64,000 bases of DNA, from the NCBI GenBank assembly GCA_029532415.1, contig JAQOTA010000047.1:3596001-3660000 (forward strand), written 5' to 3'. Position 1 is the stretch's first letter, and each line of letters starts with the position of its first letter. Below are positions 9,749 to 20,291 of this stretch, piece by piece. The position numbers were made by a program, and so were the translations under genes. Origin of the DNA: Marasmius tenuissimus (taxonomy: Eukaryota; Basidiomycota; Agaricomycetes; Agaricales; Marasmiaceae). Below the pieces are notes generated by a model. It had not been told where the DNA came from. It saw only the letters and a program-made list of their open reading frames with translations, and searched no databases.

Positions 9749-12700
9749 CCCGAAGCCTTCTTCATGACGCAGCTCTAGGCTTCAGTTGGTGATACCAACG
9801 CTGGGGCCCTTGAGAACATCAGTCCATTCTATGCATCGCAACGGCGGAGGTATCTCTAACCCTTTTCTGTAGTCATGGATGGAGGGAAGAAAGTACCCTC
9901 TTTGGTACTCGAGAAGAACTCGAGAAGTTACCTCGCCTCTTCTGTTGCTCGATTAGTCGATTGAGGTTCCACGCTTTCCCTCTCTTACTCCGTTATCACG
10001 ATGACGTCCACACTTTATTTCTGCCTCTGCCTTCCGTCCAACCACCGTCGTTTGAGCTTCACAGCATCCTGATGTTCAATGTCGTGCTGAGTCAGTTTTA
10101 GCGTCCATGAAACGATCTATGGCAACTTCCATGTGTCCTGAGCACGGCTATGCATCTCTATCATAGATTCTGCCAACATACTACTTTCACGACCTTCTAT
10201 TGAAAGCGTGATTGAACTGAGCAGAAACTCGGGGAGGAGCGAATGTAAACTGTGTTCTTGCTTGGATGTTGGAAGCTTCAGGTAAGCTCTGCGAATGACC
10301 AGCTGCCAGAGGATGGCAGAGCCGATCATGGGTACAACAATCAGTACCGAGAGTGTTTCTAAGCTTGTATCTCGGCGAAAGATAGCCAGCTTACGTAGGG
10401 ACCTGAACGGCATATCAGTTGCCTTGCCGTATATCATCTGCTTGCAGTCGTACGTAGCACTGTCCACTTACGAAATATCAGGAATAGGTCGTCTTTGCCA
10501 TCGCCTTTTGTATATACATGATGTCCGGAAACCCAGTCTCGGTAACTTTTGTACACCCGACAGGACTCAACCGGACTTATAATGCCATAGTAAGTCTATC
10601 TGCATTAGCTAGTTGCCTCGTAACAAAGCCATACTAGATGCCACCTCCTCACACTTATCGAACGAACTCGTCATTTCAGGTCAAACAGCCATGGACTACA
10701 ATCATTGAAGTTAGAGATTGAACGGGTTTTCACTCAAAGGACAAGTTGCTACGAGTAAGGCAGGCTCGAGCTTTTTTCGTTGCTCGAGGACCAGTTTCCC
10801 GTGGTGGAGGAACTGGTGAGTCTGACCATACCTCCCAAGGGCCGAGCCCTTGACCTAACTGGACTCGGTTATTCAGTCATTCGAGACTTCCGAGCTCCGG
10901 CGGCACGTGCCTACCGGAATGTCGTGGAGACTGCACGGCTTTGACAAACAGAACGCAAATAGTGTCGCCTCAGGTTCGAACGACCCTGAACAACCATGTC
11001 TATTCCCACTTCCTTATTCCCTCGCAGTAATGGCTCTTGTAGCCTTTGAGCTACAAACGTATATTGGCTTATTTTTCTTGCTTTGAAGCTTTAAACTGAC
11101 CATCTCCAGCCTCATAGCCGTCCGATGGAATGCCCACGGAGGATTGGTTGCGGGCAAGCGGATCGTTTTTGAACGCGTCAAAGTGATTTTGATCCTTCGT
11201 TATAGCACTGTTTGACTGCTACATAAACATGGGTCTATAGAATGAGGAAGCTTGAGTGGCATTTTACAGCAGCGTGTCAAGGTACGTTGGTCTCTGGCTC
11301 AACCAGCAGCATTCCAAAGACAAGCCCGCGCCTGACTATCTGCTCTTTGCTCTTATCATATATCTCGATAGGTCGTATTCGGTTTCTCATCGCAGAGCCC
11401 ACATTGTCAGGGCTCTATAGGATGTGGAGGAGGGCAGTTGTATGACAGGTACGAGACGATCTTGCTACCGTATATTGTTTGTATCGCTAACGAGCTGTTT
11501 GCCTCAGAGTCATAGTGACTGCGAGCAACCTGCGTCTGCCTTTGAAAACGCTGATTGCCACGAAAAACTTCTCCAGTATTCAGACTAAGACGGGCAACAA
11601 GGTCGGAAGGCAACAGCAACGGCCATCGCCTCTATCTTCCCTACTCAATGAATTTGGCTCGTTTCGAGCCCAGCCGTTGTCCATCCGCGAAGTCACGCAC
11701 GGATCGGGAAGCCTCCTCGGACTGGATAATGTTGCGAGCAGCACTTGGCCTAAATCCGGTACCATCCATTCAATCGAGGTCACCTTCTCGAATCACCAGG
11801 CCTTCTCAGTCGCCGCTGTACATTCCTCCCCTTCGAATAAGATTACCGCTCCCGTACCTTCCTCTCATCGAACTTGATGGGCAATCGACAACATTGTACG
11901 GTGCTATCTCAATGCCATCCATAATGAACGATTATGCCTTCCTGTTCTCGTTCAACGCTCTCTCTTTCGCCATACCCAATGTGGCACGGGTTGCCAGGAT
12001 CCCAATTCCCCCCCCCACCTAACTCCTCCATACACCTCTGGTTGAAGCTGTCGACCTCATCCATGCCCCGCGATGTGCCATTCATCACATCGCTCGAGGT
12101 TCTACCCTCGCGAACCTTGAAGCCAAAGTTGTCAAAGATCGTCCTTTCGTCCTCGCTGTTCCTTTTACCATCGAGTTTTATGGCATACAACCGTTATCTT
12201 GTAGCCTTGGATGGTGCTACTCTTCTCTTTACACCAGTACCCCGCCATGGTATTGTTCCTTCGTCCAGAGCTCCCTCTGTTTGGCTGCCATCGTGTTCGT
12301 GGCTTAGATCAGCTGCGTTCCTTACGAGATGCACCTCATAAGGCGATGGTCGGGCAAACTGCTTGATCACGATTGAGCGCTGGGTGTTTTGCTGCGTTGT
12401 ATTGGGCATTGTGTCCGGTGACTTCTTCTTGGACATCTGCGAGGTCCAGGCAAAGGGAGCAGATCTCGGGTTGAGTAGGGTGTAAAATGACCGCTGGTCA
12501 GGCTGGGCTGAAGGTTTTGGTATTGACGGGTTCTTCAGGTGCGAATCCTCCTTTCCTGCTTGGCTTGCTCATAACTTTCGCTCATGTTTTCTTCGCTAGA
12601 TCTCATGATGGAGATGGGGTAATCTCGCCCTCCTCGGTCTCATCTATACTGTCAACCCCCGCCATCGGGTTCGTTGCGGCTGCATAACAATTCGTGTCAA

Positions 12701-14372
12701 CATTTCGCGAGACCAAAGCCCTGGTTCCTACGATCGGCGATCGCCTTCTGTCAGCCGTAGCGGCAATGTTGACCTACTTCGGTTTCATTTTGCCAATACT
12801 ATTACCAGGAAGCTGAAGATGTCGGATCGGAACTTGTAGGGAATGTTCGTCAGGTACGAAACATCCTCTCTATTCCCTTGTACCGTGGCTTACTTAGTCT
12901 TTTTCTAGGATCTACAACTGCTTCGTTCGAAGCGAATAGAGTCTCGGAGCTTGGGAGAACGCCTCACCTTGCAGGTGGGTCTTGAGGTTTCGTTGGGTGC
13001 GATCCTTTCTCTCTATTCTCATGTGTCGTGACTTACCATGTTTTCCTTCCCTAAAGACCCGAAACCGGAGATGCGTCGTAATACCCAGAGCGTTGCAAAA
13101 TTGATGAGATGAATCGCTTGCATTCTCAGCAAATTGGATATGTTGTCCTTAGGGAGATGGTAGTCACCATCACGCAGTTGTAGCGATCTTATCTAGATGC
13201 CGAAAGTGGAGAAACCGGAAAGCATGGGTGGTTGGACACTCAAGCAGCGACGGTGTCGTTGCCTCGCTTTCACAGGCAATCTCAGCTCGTCCTTGAGCGG
13301 CATGCGTATGGCCAATGTACCTTTCGGTGTCGCCCTCACTAGGATCTTGGGTGAGAACGCTGCTGTGACGAGCGGATCTTTCGTCTACTGCTACAGCCAG
13401 ACTTGTTTCTCTTTCTCCGGGTTGGGTGTTGGGTACTGGAGAGGTGTTGAGAGATAGTGCTGCTTTGGTGAAATTTAGGATTGTAATAGGGTATGTCGTG
13501 TTCCTTATTTCTCTTGGTTCTCCCCCAACGCATCCTTATGTTTCGATTTATAGAGGTGCTAAGAAGAATGCGTCATTTGTTTCCCCCATGCACTACGGGT
13601 TTCATTTCTCGTCGACTTGAGTGTCACACTCGCCTGGCGGCTTGCTCGGTAGCTTGCAACGCTATCGATCTTCCAAAATCCAACAGAGGAGGATAGAATG
13701 GGTGATGTACTCGTCATGCTGGCCGCTCGAAGGATCCTCCTGCTCCTTACGCGTTGGATCCCCGTGTCGCGAATCTGGTGACCCATCATAGTACCTCATC
13801 AGAAGCTCATCGATGCCTACCCCACGTCTGGAGTGGATGTCAGCTCTTGAAGAACGAGGAGCGACAAGGCGGGGACACGGTGTCTCTTTCCCTTTCCCTT
13901 TCCGCTTTTTTTTTCTTCGTCGGAGCTTTTGACACCTCGACCCTCATCCGAACGCAACGACGGCCCTTCACCCGCATCAAGCATCCAATGTGGCCCTTTC
14001 TCCTCGTCCTGGCTTTGCTACGCCTCTAAATTATCTATTAACTGCCATTCATATGTACGTTCACCACACGTAGATCTGCTTTTCAAACTATGGTCCTGGA
14101 CATGATCTGTTCGAACCTATATCCTTTTTTTCGTTGATTTTATCGCTGCGTGGGCAGATCTTTTTGGGGCCACCGGTGGATAGCGGTGTTTTTCTCCTGT
14201 GATTTCGGTTTGATGTTACTCTCTAGTTGTCTAACAAGTAGAAGGTCATCTTGACGCGGAGTATTAGCAACGGTGAACTCAAGAGTCGACATAACTGCTT
14301 GGAGAAGATGTGGCGTTTGGTTGGTGCAAACGGGTTTGTGGTATGGGCCTCATATGTCCTCCTTACAATAAC
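9749..14372. other. Long stretch without a supported gene
   Basis: Several medium ORFs exist but none is convincing. On the minus strand, 10117-10467 holds a hydrophobic-looking stretch (LSVLIVVPMIGSAILW) that might be one exon. On the minus strand, 12194-12436 and 11909-12190 lie in one frame separated by a single TAA and read as a hydrophilic protein I cannot identify. On the plus strand, 13197-13457 and 13754-14029 look like chance ORFs. A repeat-like block at about 10,850-10,920 resembles 4,980-5,030. The region may hold decayed gene copies. Confidence 0.35.
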
Positions 14373-14459
14373 TCCCTGGTAGTATATCGGTTAGTACACG
14401 CGCCTGTCATACCAGTTTGAGTTGCGCGCGAAAGCTGGGTTCGACTCCCAGCCAGGGAG
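14373..14459 (+). tRNA. tRNA-Asp (GTC) with intron
   Basis: Acceptor arm TCCCTGG (14373-14379) pairs with CCAGGGA (14452-14458), with discriminator G at 14459. The T arm is CTGGG-TTCGACT-CCCAG. The anticodon stem CGCGC is followed by loop CTGTCA, so the anticodon is GTC at 14406-14408. An intron of about 15 nt starts after the nucleotide 3' to the anticodon (about 14410-14424), as is usual for nuclear tRNA introns. Confidence 0.93.
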
Positions 14460-14876
14460 ATCAACGTATGGCTTCATCTTTTTGCGACCTGGCTGAGGTA
14501 TACCTCCGTAATCCTTGACTATTTGACTCTAGACCAGACTGCCCTAACATTCTGTGGTCAATTGAAATTCCTGAGCAGCATGAAGTAGTAATTGGGATAA
14601 CACATCGAAGTTCTGAGCCCCACACCCAGCTACTCCTACTTCCGCAAGTTTTTTGTTGATTCTTCTCTTCTTTACTTGTTGTTCCGAGCTTTTGCTCCCA
14701 GGTTGTTGTTAAAGATATCGGCCTGGATCTGAATCCATACAAGTGACCGTTGAGATTTGGCACGCGCAGCGACCCCAACTGGAATGGGTGGGCAGATTGA
14801 ACTATCGTTGGATGAAATACTGTTCACATCTCTATTAAGCACCCAAGGTTCGAAATTTCTCTCATCCTGACCATTG

Positions 14877-15352
14877 TCAAAGCGAGGAGCTGCGTCTCAT
14901 TCTCGTGCGTCTGGACAAAGGCGGCGCCGTTCTCGTTCTTCGGTATTCTTGAGAGTCTTTGTAAATCCTGGCCCCGGTTTTCACTATCAACTCGACGTAT
15001 AGAACGACGAGTGTATTTCTCGAGATACGCTGGGTGACTCCGAGTGTGAGAGCTGACGTGATTGAGTAGTTACCCACCGTTGGATCCTCAATTCCCCAGA
15101 CCCAAAACTCTCTCGATCTCCCCGCTCCTGATCCGAGGAATACACCCGATTTGGGGGTGAAGTTTACTGTTCCACTCCCCCCCAAATTGCCGTCTCGTCC
15201 CACTCAACCATGAGCTTCGTTAGGACGTGAAGCTGATTCACAATCATCTCGACAAACTGAGCTCCACTTGCTCTTCTGACATTTCTATACAACTGGACGC
15301 CCACCGCGTCCATGAGCTCGACGTGTCGAACGGGGAGAAGCTCATCCCACAA
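14877..15352 (-). pseudogene. Broken F-box paralogue fragment
   Basis: The minus-strand frame at 15164-15352 reads WDELLPVRHVELMDAVG and continues with QLYRNVRRASG and a QLHVLTK block. This aligns with the C-terminal part of the neighbouring F-box protein (CDDVLPIQHVEMTEALG, QLYDTFRRTSG, QLPALTK, about 16950-17090). Sequence continues to about 14877 in another frame. There is no F-box and no start. It is an inverted partial copy lying head-on to the intact gene. Its promoter-proximal part is missing, so it is probably non-functional. Confidence 0.65.
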
Positions 15353-15759
15353 GATAGGGCGAAAAGGTGTGTAAATTAGTCTGAGTACTGATAAGTAAAG
15401 GCTTCGTTGCTAATTGTAGCAGACTTTCTCCGTTTACTATCAAATGTTTTGCCTCGTGGTTGACTGGCACGACGACTGCAATGGCATGCGAATTTTGATG
15501 GGCCCTACCACAGCTGATAGAGCAGTTATATTCAGACTCAGAGCTGTGAGTGGTACCGAATCCTCCGCGGATCATACACGTGACCAGAGCATGTATTACT
15601 CAGAGTCAGAGTCCATCGTTCTTTGTTCTTGTACCATCACCAGCACCTCACAGGTATTCGCGTTCCCACTAGGTAAGTTTAACCTTTGATTATGATAGGT
15701 ATATCTCCAATCACATATGCAACTCTTTGCATCACAGATTCTCGACCCAGCTCTTCACC

Positions 15760-17193
15760 ATGGCAGAATCCTCGAGCGATCACGAGCACACAAGCGTTGC
15801 CACCCACTCGCCTCTTCCACTTGTTTCCACCTTGGGAGCCTCACCCATATCCAGCCTTCCCAACGAGCTTCTCTACACGATATTCCAGTGGTTTATGCTC
15901 ATCGAGAACCACCCTCAGCTCTTATCAGTTGCCTTGACTCTTCATAGAGTCTGCAATCAGTGGAACGATCTTGTCATGTCGGATGGTAGCCTGTGGACGC
16001 GCATAATCTTCCAAGAAGACGATAAAAGGATCGTCGACGATTCCGATTCAATCATTGAAGTACTCATTGCCGTGCTGCTGGAGTCAAGAGGTTACCCGTT
16101 GACGATCGAAGCTGAAGGGCCCATACACCCGGTGTGCTTGCGGCTTTTATTTGAGCGCGTGAGGTGGTGGAGAGACGTTCGTCTCGTCTTTGACGAGCCG
16201 CGGTCTCTACTGTTGTTCTTTTCGCTCAAGTACCCTCGACTGGAGAGCCTGAGCGTCATTGTGGAAATACCAGAGGGCTATGGATCCGAGTCGGACGACA
16301 TGTCGGATTTATCAGATGACGAGGACGATGAGTTTAATCCGAACGACATCGATATCTACGTCGAGTCTGCTCCGAAGTTGAAACGCGTGGCAATTGGGTA
16401 TAGGATGCCAAAAGATGAGAGGCGTGCGGATTTGGTATCGCTCGGGGTTACCTCCAGGCTTTACTTTCCTTGGGCTCAGTTAACTCGACTCGAAATCGAC
16501 GCGGGATCTGGTGTTTATCCTTACCATTCGGAAGGTCCTGGACATGAGTTGTGGTCGAGTGAAGAGGACCGGCTACCCTTTCCCAACCTCACGTACCTCC
16601 ACGTCGTCGATAACCCTGATCTCGTCAAGAAGATCCATGCACCGAGGCTCAGCCACGTTGTCCTTACGATGGGACATTGCGGGGTGGGTGGCTACTACAA
16701 TGTCACTTCACTCATAGGCTCTTCCGAATGTAGCGTTCAGAAGCTCGAGTTCCGTGTCCCTGGGGTAGGTCCTCAGCTCCTGCACGAATGTGTTCAAGAG
16801 ATCTTAGCTTCCACACCCAAACTCCACGAGCTGTCCTTCTCGGTTGCCCACGTCTACAGCCTCTATCAGATCGACTGGAAAGCCCTTGGGGACCTCCCCG
16901 CGCTTCGAAACATTCAGCATTTCACCCTTCGAATAACCGAATACGTCTCTTGCGATGACGTTCTCCCTATCCAACATGTCGAAATGACAGAGGCGCTCGG
17001 CGCCCAGTTGTACGACACATTCAGACGAACGAGTGGAGCTGCGTTTGTGCTAATGATCCAGGACCAGCTTCCCGCTCTCACAAAGTTCACGATGGACATT
17101 GGAGTGGGACATGTTGTCGATATGGACAGACTGGTATCACGTTCTTCAACCGTATTACGAGCGTATTCCTCGCATCATGAATGGAGATATTGA
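15760..17193 (+). CDS. F-box domain protein
   Basis: Single open frame of 477 aa from ATG 15760. Residues about 30-75 form an F-box: ISSLPNELLYTIFQWF, then VALTLHRVCNQWNDLV and SLWTRIIF. It has a variable middle and leucine-rich stretches typical of expanded basidiomycete F-box/LRR-like families. An acidic run (DDMSDLSDDEDDE) lies near residue 190. F-box proteins join Skp1-cullin ubiquitin ligases through the F-box and select substrates through the rest; the substrate is unknown. After about 17,115 a shifted frame (+1) reads as protein (WYHVLQPYYERIPRIMNG and beyond) to about 17,265, so the true C-terminus may differ through a small indel. A truncated inverted paralogue lies at 14877-15352. 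Confidence 0.8.
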   Translation: MAESSSDHEHTSVATHSPLPLVSTLGASPISSLPNELLYTIFQWFMLIENHPQLLSVALTLHRVCNQWNDLVMSDGSLWTRIIFQEDDKRIVDDSDSIIEVLIAVLLESRGYPLTIEAEGPIHPVCLRLLFERVRWWRDVRLVFDEPRSLLLFFSLKYPRLESLSVIVEIPEGYGSESDDMSDLSDDEDDEFNPNDIDIYVESAPKLKRVAIGYRMPKDERRADLVSLGVTSRLYFPWAQLTRLEIDAGSGVYPYHSEGPGHELWSSEEDRLPFPNLTYLHVVDNPDLVKKIHAPRLSHVVLTMGHCGVGGYYNVTSLIGSSECSVQKLEFRVPGVGPQLLHECVQEILASTPKLHELSFSVAHVYSLYQIDWKALGDLPALRNIQHFTLRITEYVSCDDVLPIQHVEMTEALGAQLYDTFRRTSGAAFVLMIQDQLPALTKFTMDIGVGHVVDMDRLVSRSSTVLRAYSSHHEWRY

Positions 17194-17572
17194 GGTGGAA
17201 TACTATTTGTGGAGGGTGGATGAGGGGACGGTGAGTTCTAGTGTTCGTACTTGGTTCATATCGTAGCAGTTTCATTGACGGGTCAAACTGGCGTTTAGAT
17301 ATGGCATTGTGCGAGGGAGTTCTACGAGAAACAGGAGGCGAGAGAAGGAGAAAAGCAAGAAAAGGGGGAAGAAGGGAAAGCGGGGTACCCCGAACAGTAG
17401 GTAACCTTTGTGGGGGGATATGTGCTCACAGTAGTCTTGTAACAATACCAGCTTTCCCCGTAAAACCACCTCGGTCTGATTACTGAGGCCGGAAGAAAAC
17501 CGTGCCTGTCGAATGAATCAATGTAACCATGTGACTAGCGGACCTGAAGATGACCCACACATACGCTTTTAC
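17194..17572. other. Intergenic between F-box gene and tRNA-Leu
   Basis: Contains the alternate-frame C-terminal extension mentioned for the F-box gene and a purine-rich tract at about 17,330-17,385. No separate gene is seen. Confidence 0.45.
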
Positions 17573-17662
17573 GGCGAGATGGCCGAGTGGTCTAAGGCGC
17601 TAGAATCAGGTCTAACTAAAATCTAGTCCTCCGGGGCGGGGGTTCGAATCCCCCTCTCGTCA
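17573..17662 (+). tRNA. tRNA-Leu (CAG) with intron
   Basis: Acceptor GGCGAGA (17573-17579) pairs with TCTCGTC (17655-17661) with one G-T pair; the discriminator is A. The T arm is GGGGG-TTCGAAT-CCCCC. The extended variable arm (TCCTCCGGGGCG) marks a class II tRNA. The anticodon stem CTAGA/TCTAG encloses ATCAGG, giving anticodon CAG, followed by an intron of about 10 nt. Leucine is favoured over serine by the anticodon and by discriminator A. Confidence 0.88.
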
Positions 17663-18487
17663 CTTTCCTTCTCAAGTTGAATTTTTTAATTAGAAGAGCT
17701 CCCAGAGTTGCACAGAAACACCTCCGCTGCCCAATCTTCCAGCAGAATACCATCCAGAGCTTGCCAGAGCTCTGCTAACCTTTGCGTATTGGAAAAGCTC
17801 GATGTCAGCCATCATGAGAATTCCCAACTAGTGACTTGGCTATTGGAAAGGACGGAACTCGTGCGCACCATGGCGGCAAGAGTTGTCCATTACTTAGTCT
17901 GTTTAGTCTGTTAAAATGTAAAATTAAAGAGCGCCAATCCCTCGTAACTAGAGGCTCCCTTGGTTGCGGAGCGGAGCGGAGTAGACTGAGAGATATGAAC
18001 TGTCGTTGCAGTTGCCATGCGATATTGATAGATCCTCTCCAGCCAAAGGTGATGTGTATACAAGTATGTATGTACCATGCATCATCAAGCTCCAAGACCT
18101 CCTTAACTCAGCAGGGCAGCACAGCAAATCAACAGCTATGTTGAGTGATGGGATTCGGTAGTCTCCGTGATTTTATGGCCGCCTGAGCCTTGTGGTACAG
18201 ATTTTGATACTCGGTATCCTCACTCTGCGGCAGTTTGGTCCCAGTCAGCCTTGGGTCCATGAAGCAGGACCATATTTTTGCGCAGCAAAAAACCCAACTC
18301 AACTCAAAGCAAACATCAGGTCTTGGGTGTGGCATACTCGGCATTTTCCGACCTCAGTTTCTTCCCATCTCTTGATTCATGATTTATCATCTTTTGATTT
18401 GAGGATGTGTCTGACTTTATCAGATAATTTCACGTCTTCAGTCGGAACACCCTTTACATGGTGCGAGCTTCAGAAGGCTCCTCAAGG
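17663..18487. other. Intergenic
   Basis: No supported gene. The short ORFs at 17805-18344 look like chance frames. Confidence 0.5.
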
Positions 18488-18494
18488 TATAAAA
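18488..18494 (+). promoter_or_regulatory. TATA box upstream of DUF6533 gene
   Basis: TATAAAA about 130 nt upstream of the ATG at 18623. It is the only good TATA match close to the gene. Confidence 0.45.
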
Positions 18495-18622
18495 TACCCG
18501 CCGTGGTCGTGCTTCCCTCATTCACGGCTGAGACCGCCATCATTCGATATTCAATTTCTCGCTGTACCTTCTGCGAAGCTTGTTCTCTAATCACCACCTT
18601 TCTTTGTAGTTTCTATCTACAA

Positions 18623-20291
18623 ATGCCGAGTGTCTTGGTCCAATTTATATCCTCTTTCGAGCACCAGCGCCTGTCTTCAGTAAGTTCTATTCAATTGAGT
18701 GAAACTGAAACTTATAATCTCCTTGTAGTACTTAGATGGCAAGACTCTCAATAACCGTTCCCGCGAGTCTATCAATCTCAACTTCCTCTAAAGCTTGTGC
18801 ATCCGTATTTTTTGTCTATGACTGGATCCTTAATCTCTCCCTCGAGGTCAGATATATATGGAGCAGCCCTTTATCCCTCTCGACATTCCAGTCATTGTAC
18901 CTCGTGCAGCGGTACCTGCCGTTTTTTGACACGGTCCTACTGCATCCTTACCGTAGGTCAAATGAAGCATGCTTGTCTAACGCAGATACTTACCGTACCG
19001 GCAAGTATATCATCAAGTATTCTACGCCACCGACCCGCACTCATGTCGGGTTCTGACCTCAATCGCTGTCTGTAGGAGCCTCCTTCCGTTAGCTTTACGG
19101 TGCTTCATGGTCTGACAAAAAGAACGTCTAGGGTCGGCATTTGCTGGTATCGTTCTTTCAGAAAGTATGAATCCCTTCATTCGATAAGGTCAAGTTTTCA
19201 ACATTTGTTGCTCAGTTACCCTAGGTTTCCGACTATGGGCCGTCTGGGGGGGTCGTAAAGTATTTCTTTGCGTTCTAGTGGCGTTCTTTGCGTTATGCTG
19301 GATACCAGGGTGCATTTTCTACAGTCGGTGGGCCGCTGATATAGAATGTGAGCTATTTTTGTTTGGTCCCTCAAAGGAGTCGTACTGACCTTGACGGTAG
19401 TCGGGGGTCCTCCATTCGGCTTGAACAATGACAAGGGCTGCTTCATCATCAAGGGAAACAATCTGCTTTTCATCAGCTGGATCATGGTGATGGTATACGA
19501 CACAGGTGAGTTGATTGAGGAAATATTCTCGACGAGCCTATTTTAAACGATGCCTAGGTACATTTCTTATGATGATGATCCCAGGTATTGAATCCTGTAA
19601 GATGAGACGTGTGTCTATCGAGTTTGCCGATATTAACCAACCTTGAATAGACCGTACGGGGGGTTGGTCAGAGCTCATGAAGGTGATCTATCGTGACGGT
19701 GGGTGGCTCTAATTCTCAAATTAGATTCACCACTGATTTGCTTTGAAGGAGCTCTCTACTTTGCTCTTGTCTTCCGTAAATATTATTTTTCGATTAGAGG
19801 GACATGTACGACTCTCATGCTGATGTTTTCTCCCCTCCCCCAGTTGTATCTTTGATCAACGTCATCGTGATCTTACTCTTACCAGTAAGTTTCTCCCCTA
19901 TCTTCGCCATTGAACCCTCGCTGTTCATCGGAATGTTAATGTTTCATTTCAACAATCTATCAGGAAGATCTAGTTCATCTTCTTTCAGCGTGAGTAGCAT
20001 CCAAAACGTCGAATTCGGTATCTCAAGACGGTTGATTACAGATTTACGAGGACTTTTCATTCGATCCTAACCAGCCATACTATTCTCCTCATCCGCATGG
20101 TCGGTGCACCCAAACAACTACAGCTGGACTTGGCAAGAGGGGAACTCCATAGCACGACGAGATTCCGGACGACCGAAGAAACGCCATCGTCATTGGTGTT
20201 CGATCCCGAGGCTCCGGCTCGAGCTCAGCCCGATCGTTCGGAAGATGATTCGACGCGACCGTCAACACTGGTTTATGGATTAGCCTACTAG
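18623..20291 (+). CDS. DUF6533-type multi-pass membrane protein
   Basis: Twelve exons: 18623-18679, 18736-19000, 19076-19087, 19132-19164, 19216-19347, 19401-19505, 19558-19584, 19651-19698, 19749-19775, 19844-19884, 19964-19989 and 20042-20291. They total 966 nt (321 aa) with all phases consistent. The N-terminal signature FVYDWILNLSLEVRYIW followed by LVQRYLPFFD matches basidiomycete DUF6533 proteins. Downstream come FRLWAVWGGRKVF, CWIPGCIFY, LLFISWIMVMVY, GALYFALVFLVSLINVIVI and a closing FTRTFHSILTSHTILL helix, then a hydrophilic tail. That suggests about seven TM segments. The family's function is unknown. Intron 2 starts GCAAGT (GC-AG), and exon 3 is only 12 nt. The model is supported by coherent topology. 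Transcript data could move individual junctions. Confidence 0.85.

Noticed and set aside
11909..12436. Two adjacent minus-strand ORFs separated by one TAA, possible gene
   Set aside because: No start context, splice support or recognisable domain. The plus strand is also open over much of it. Left as unannotated.
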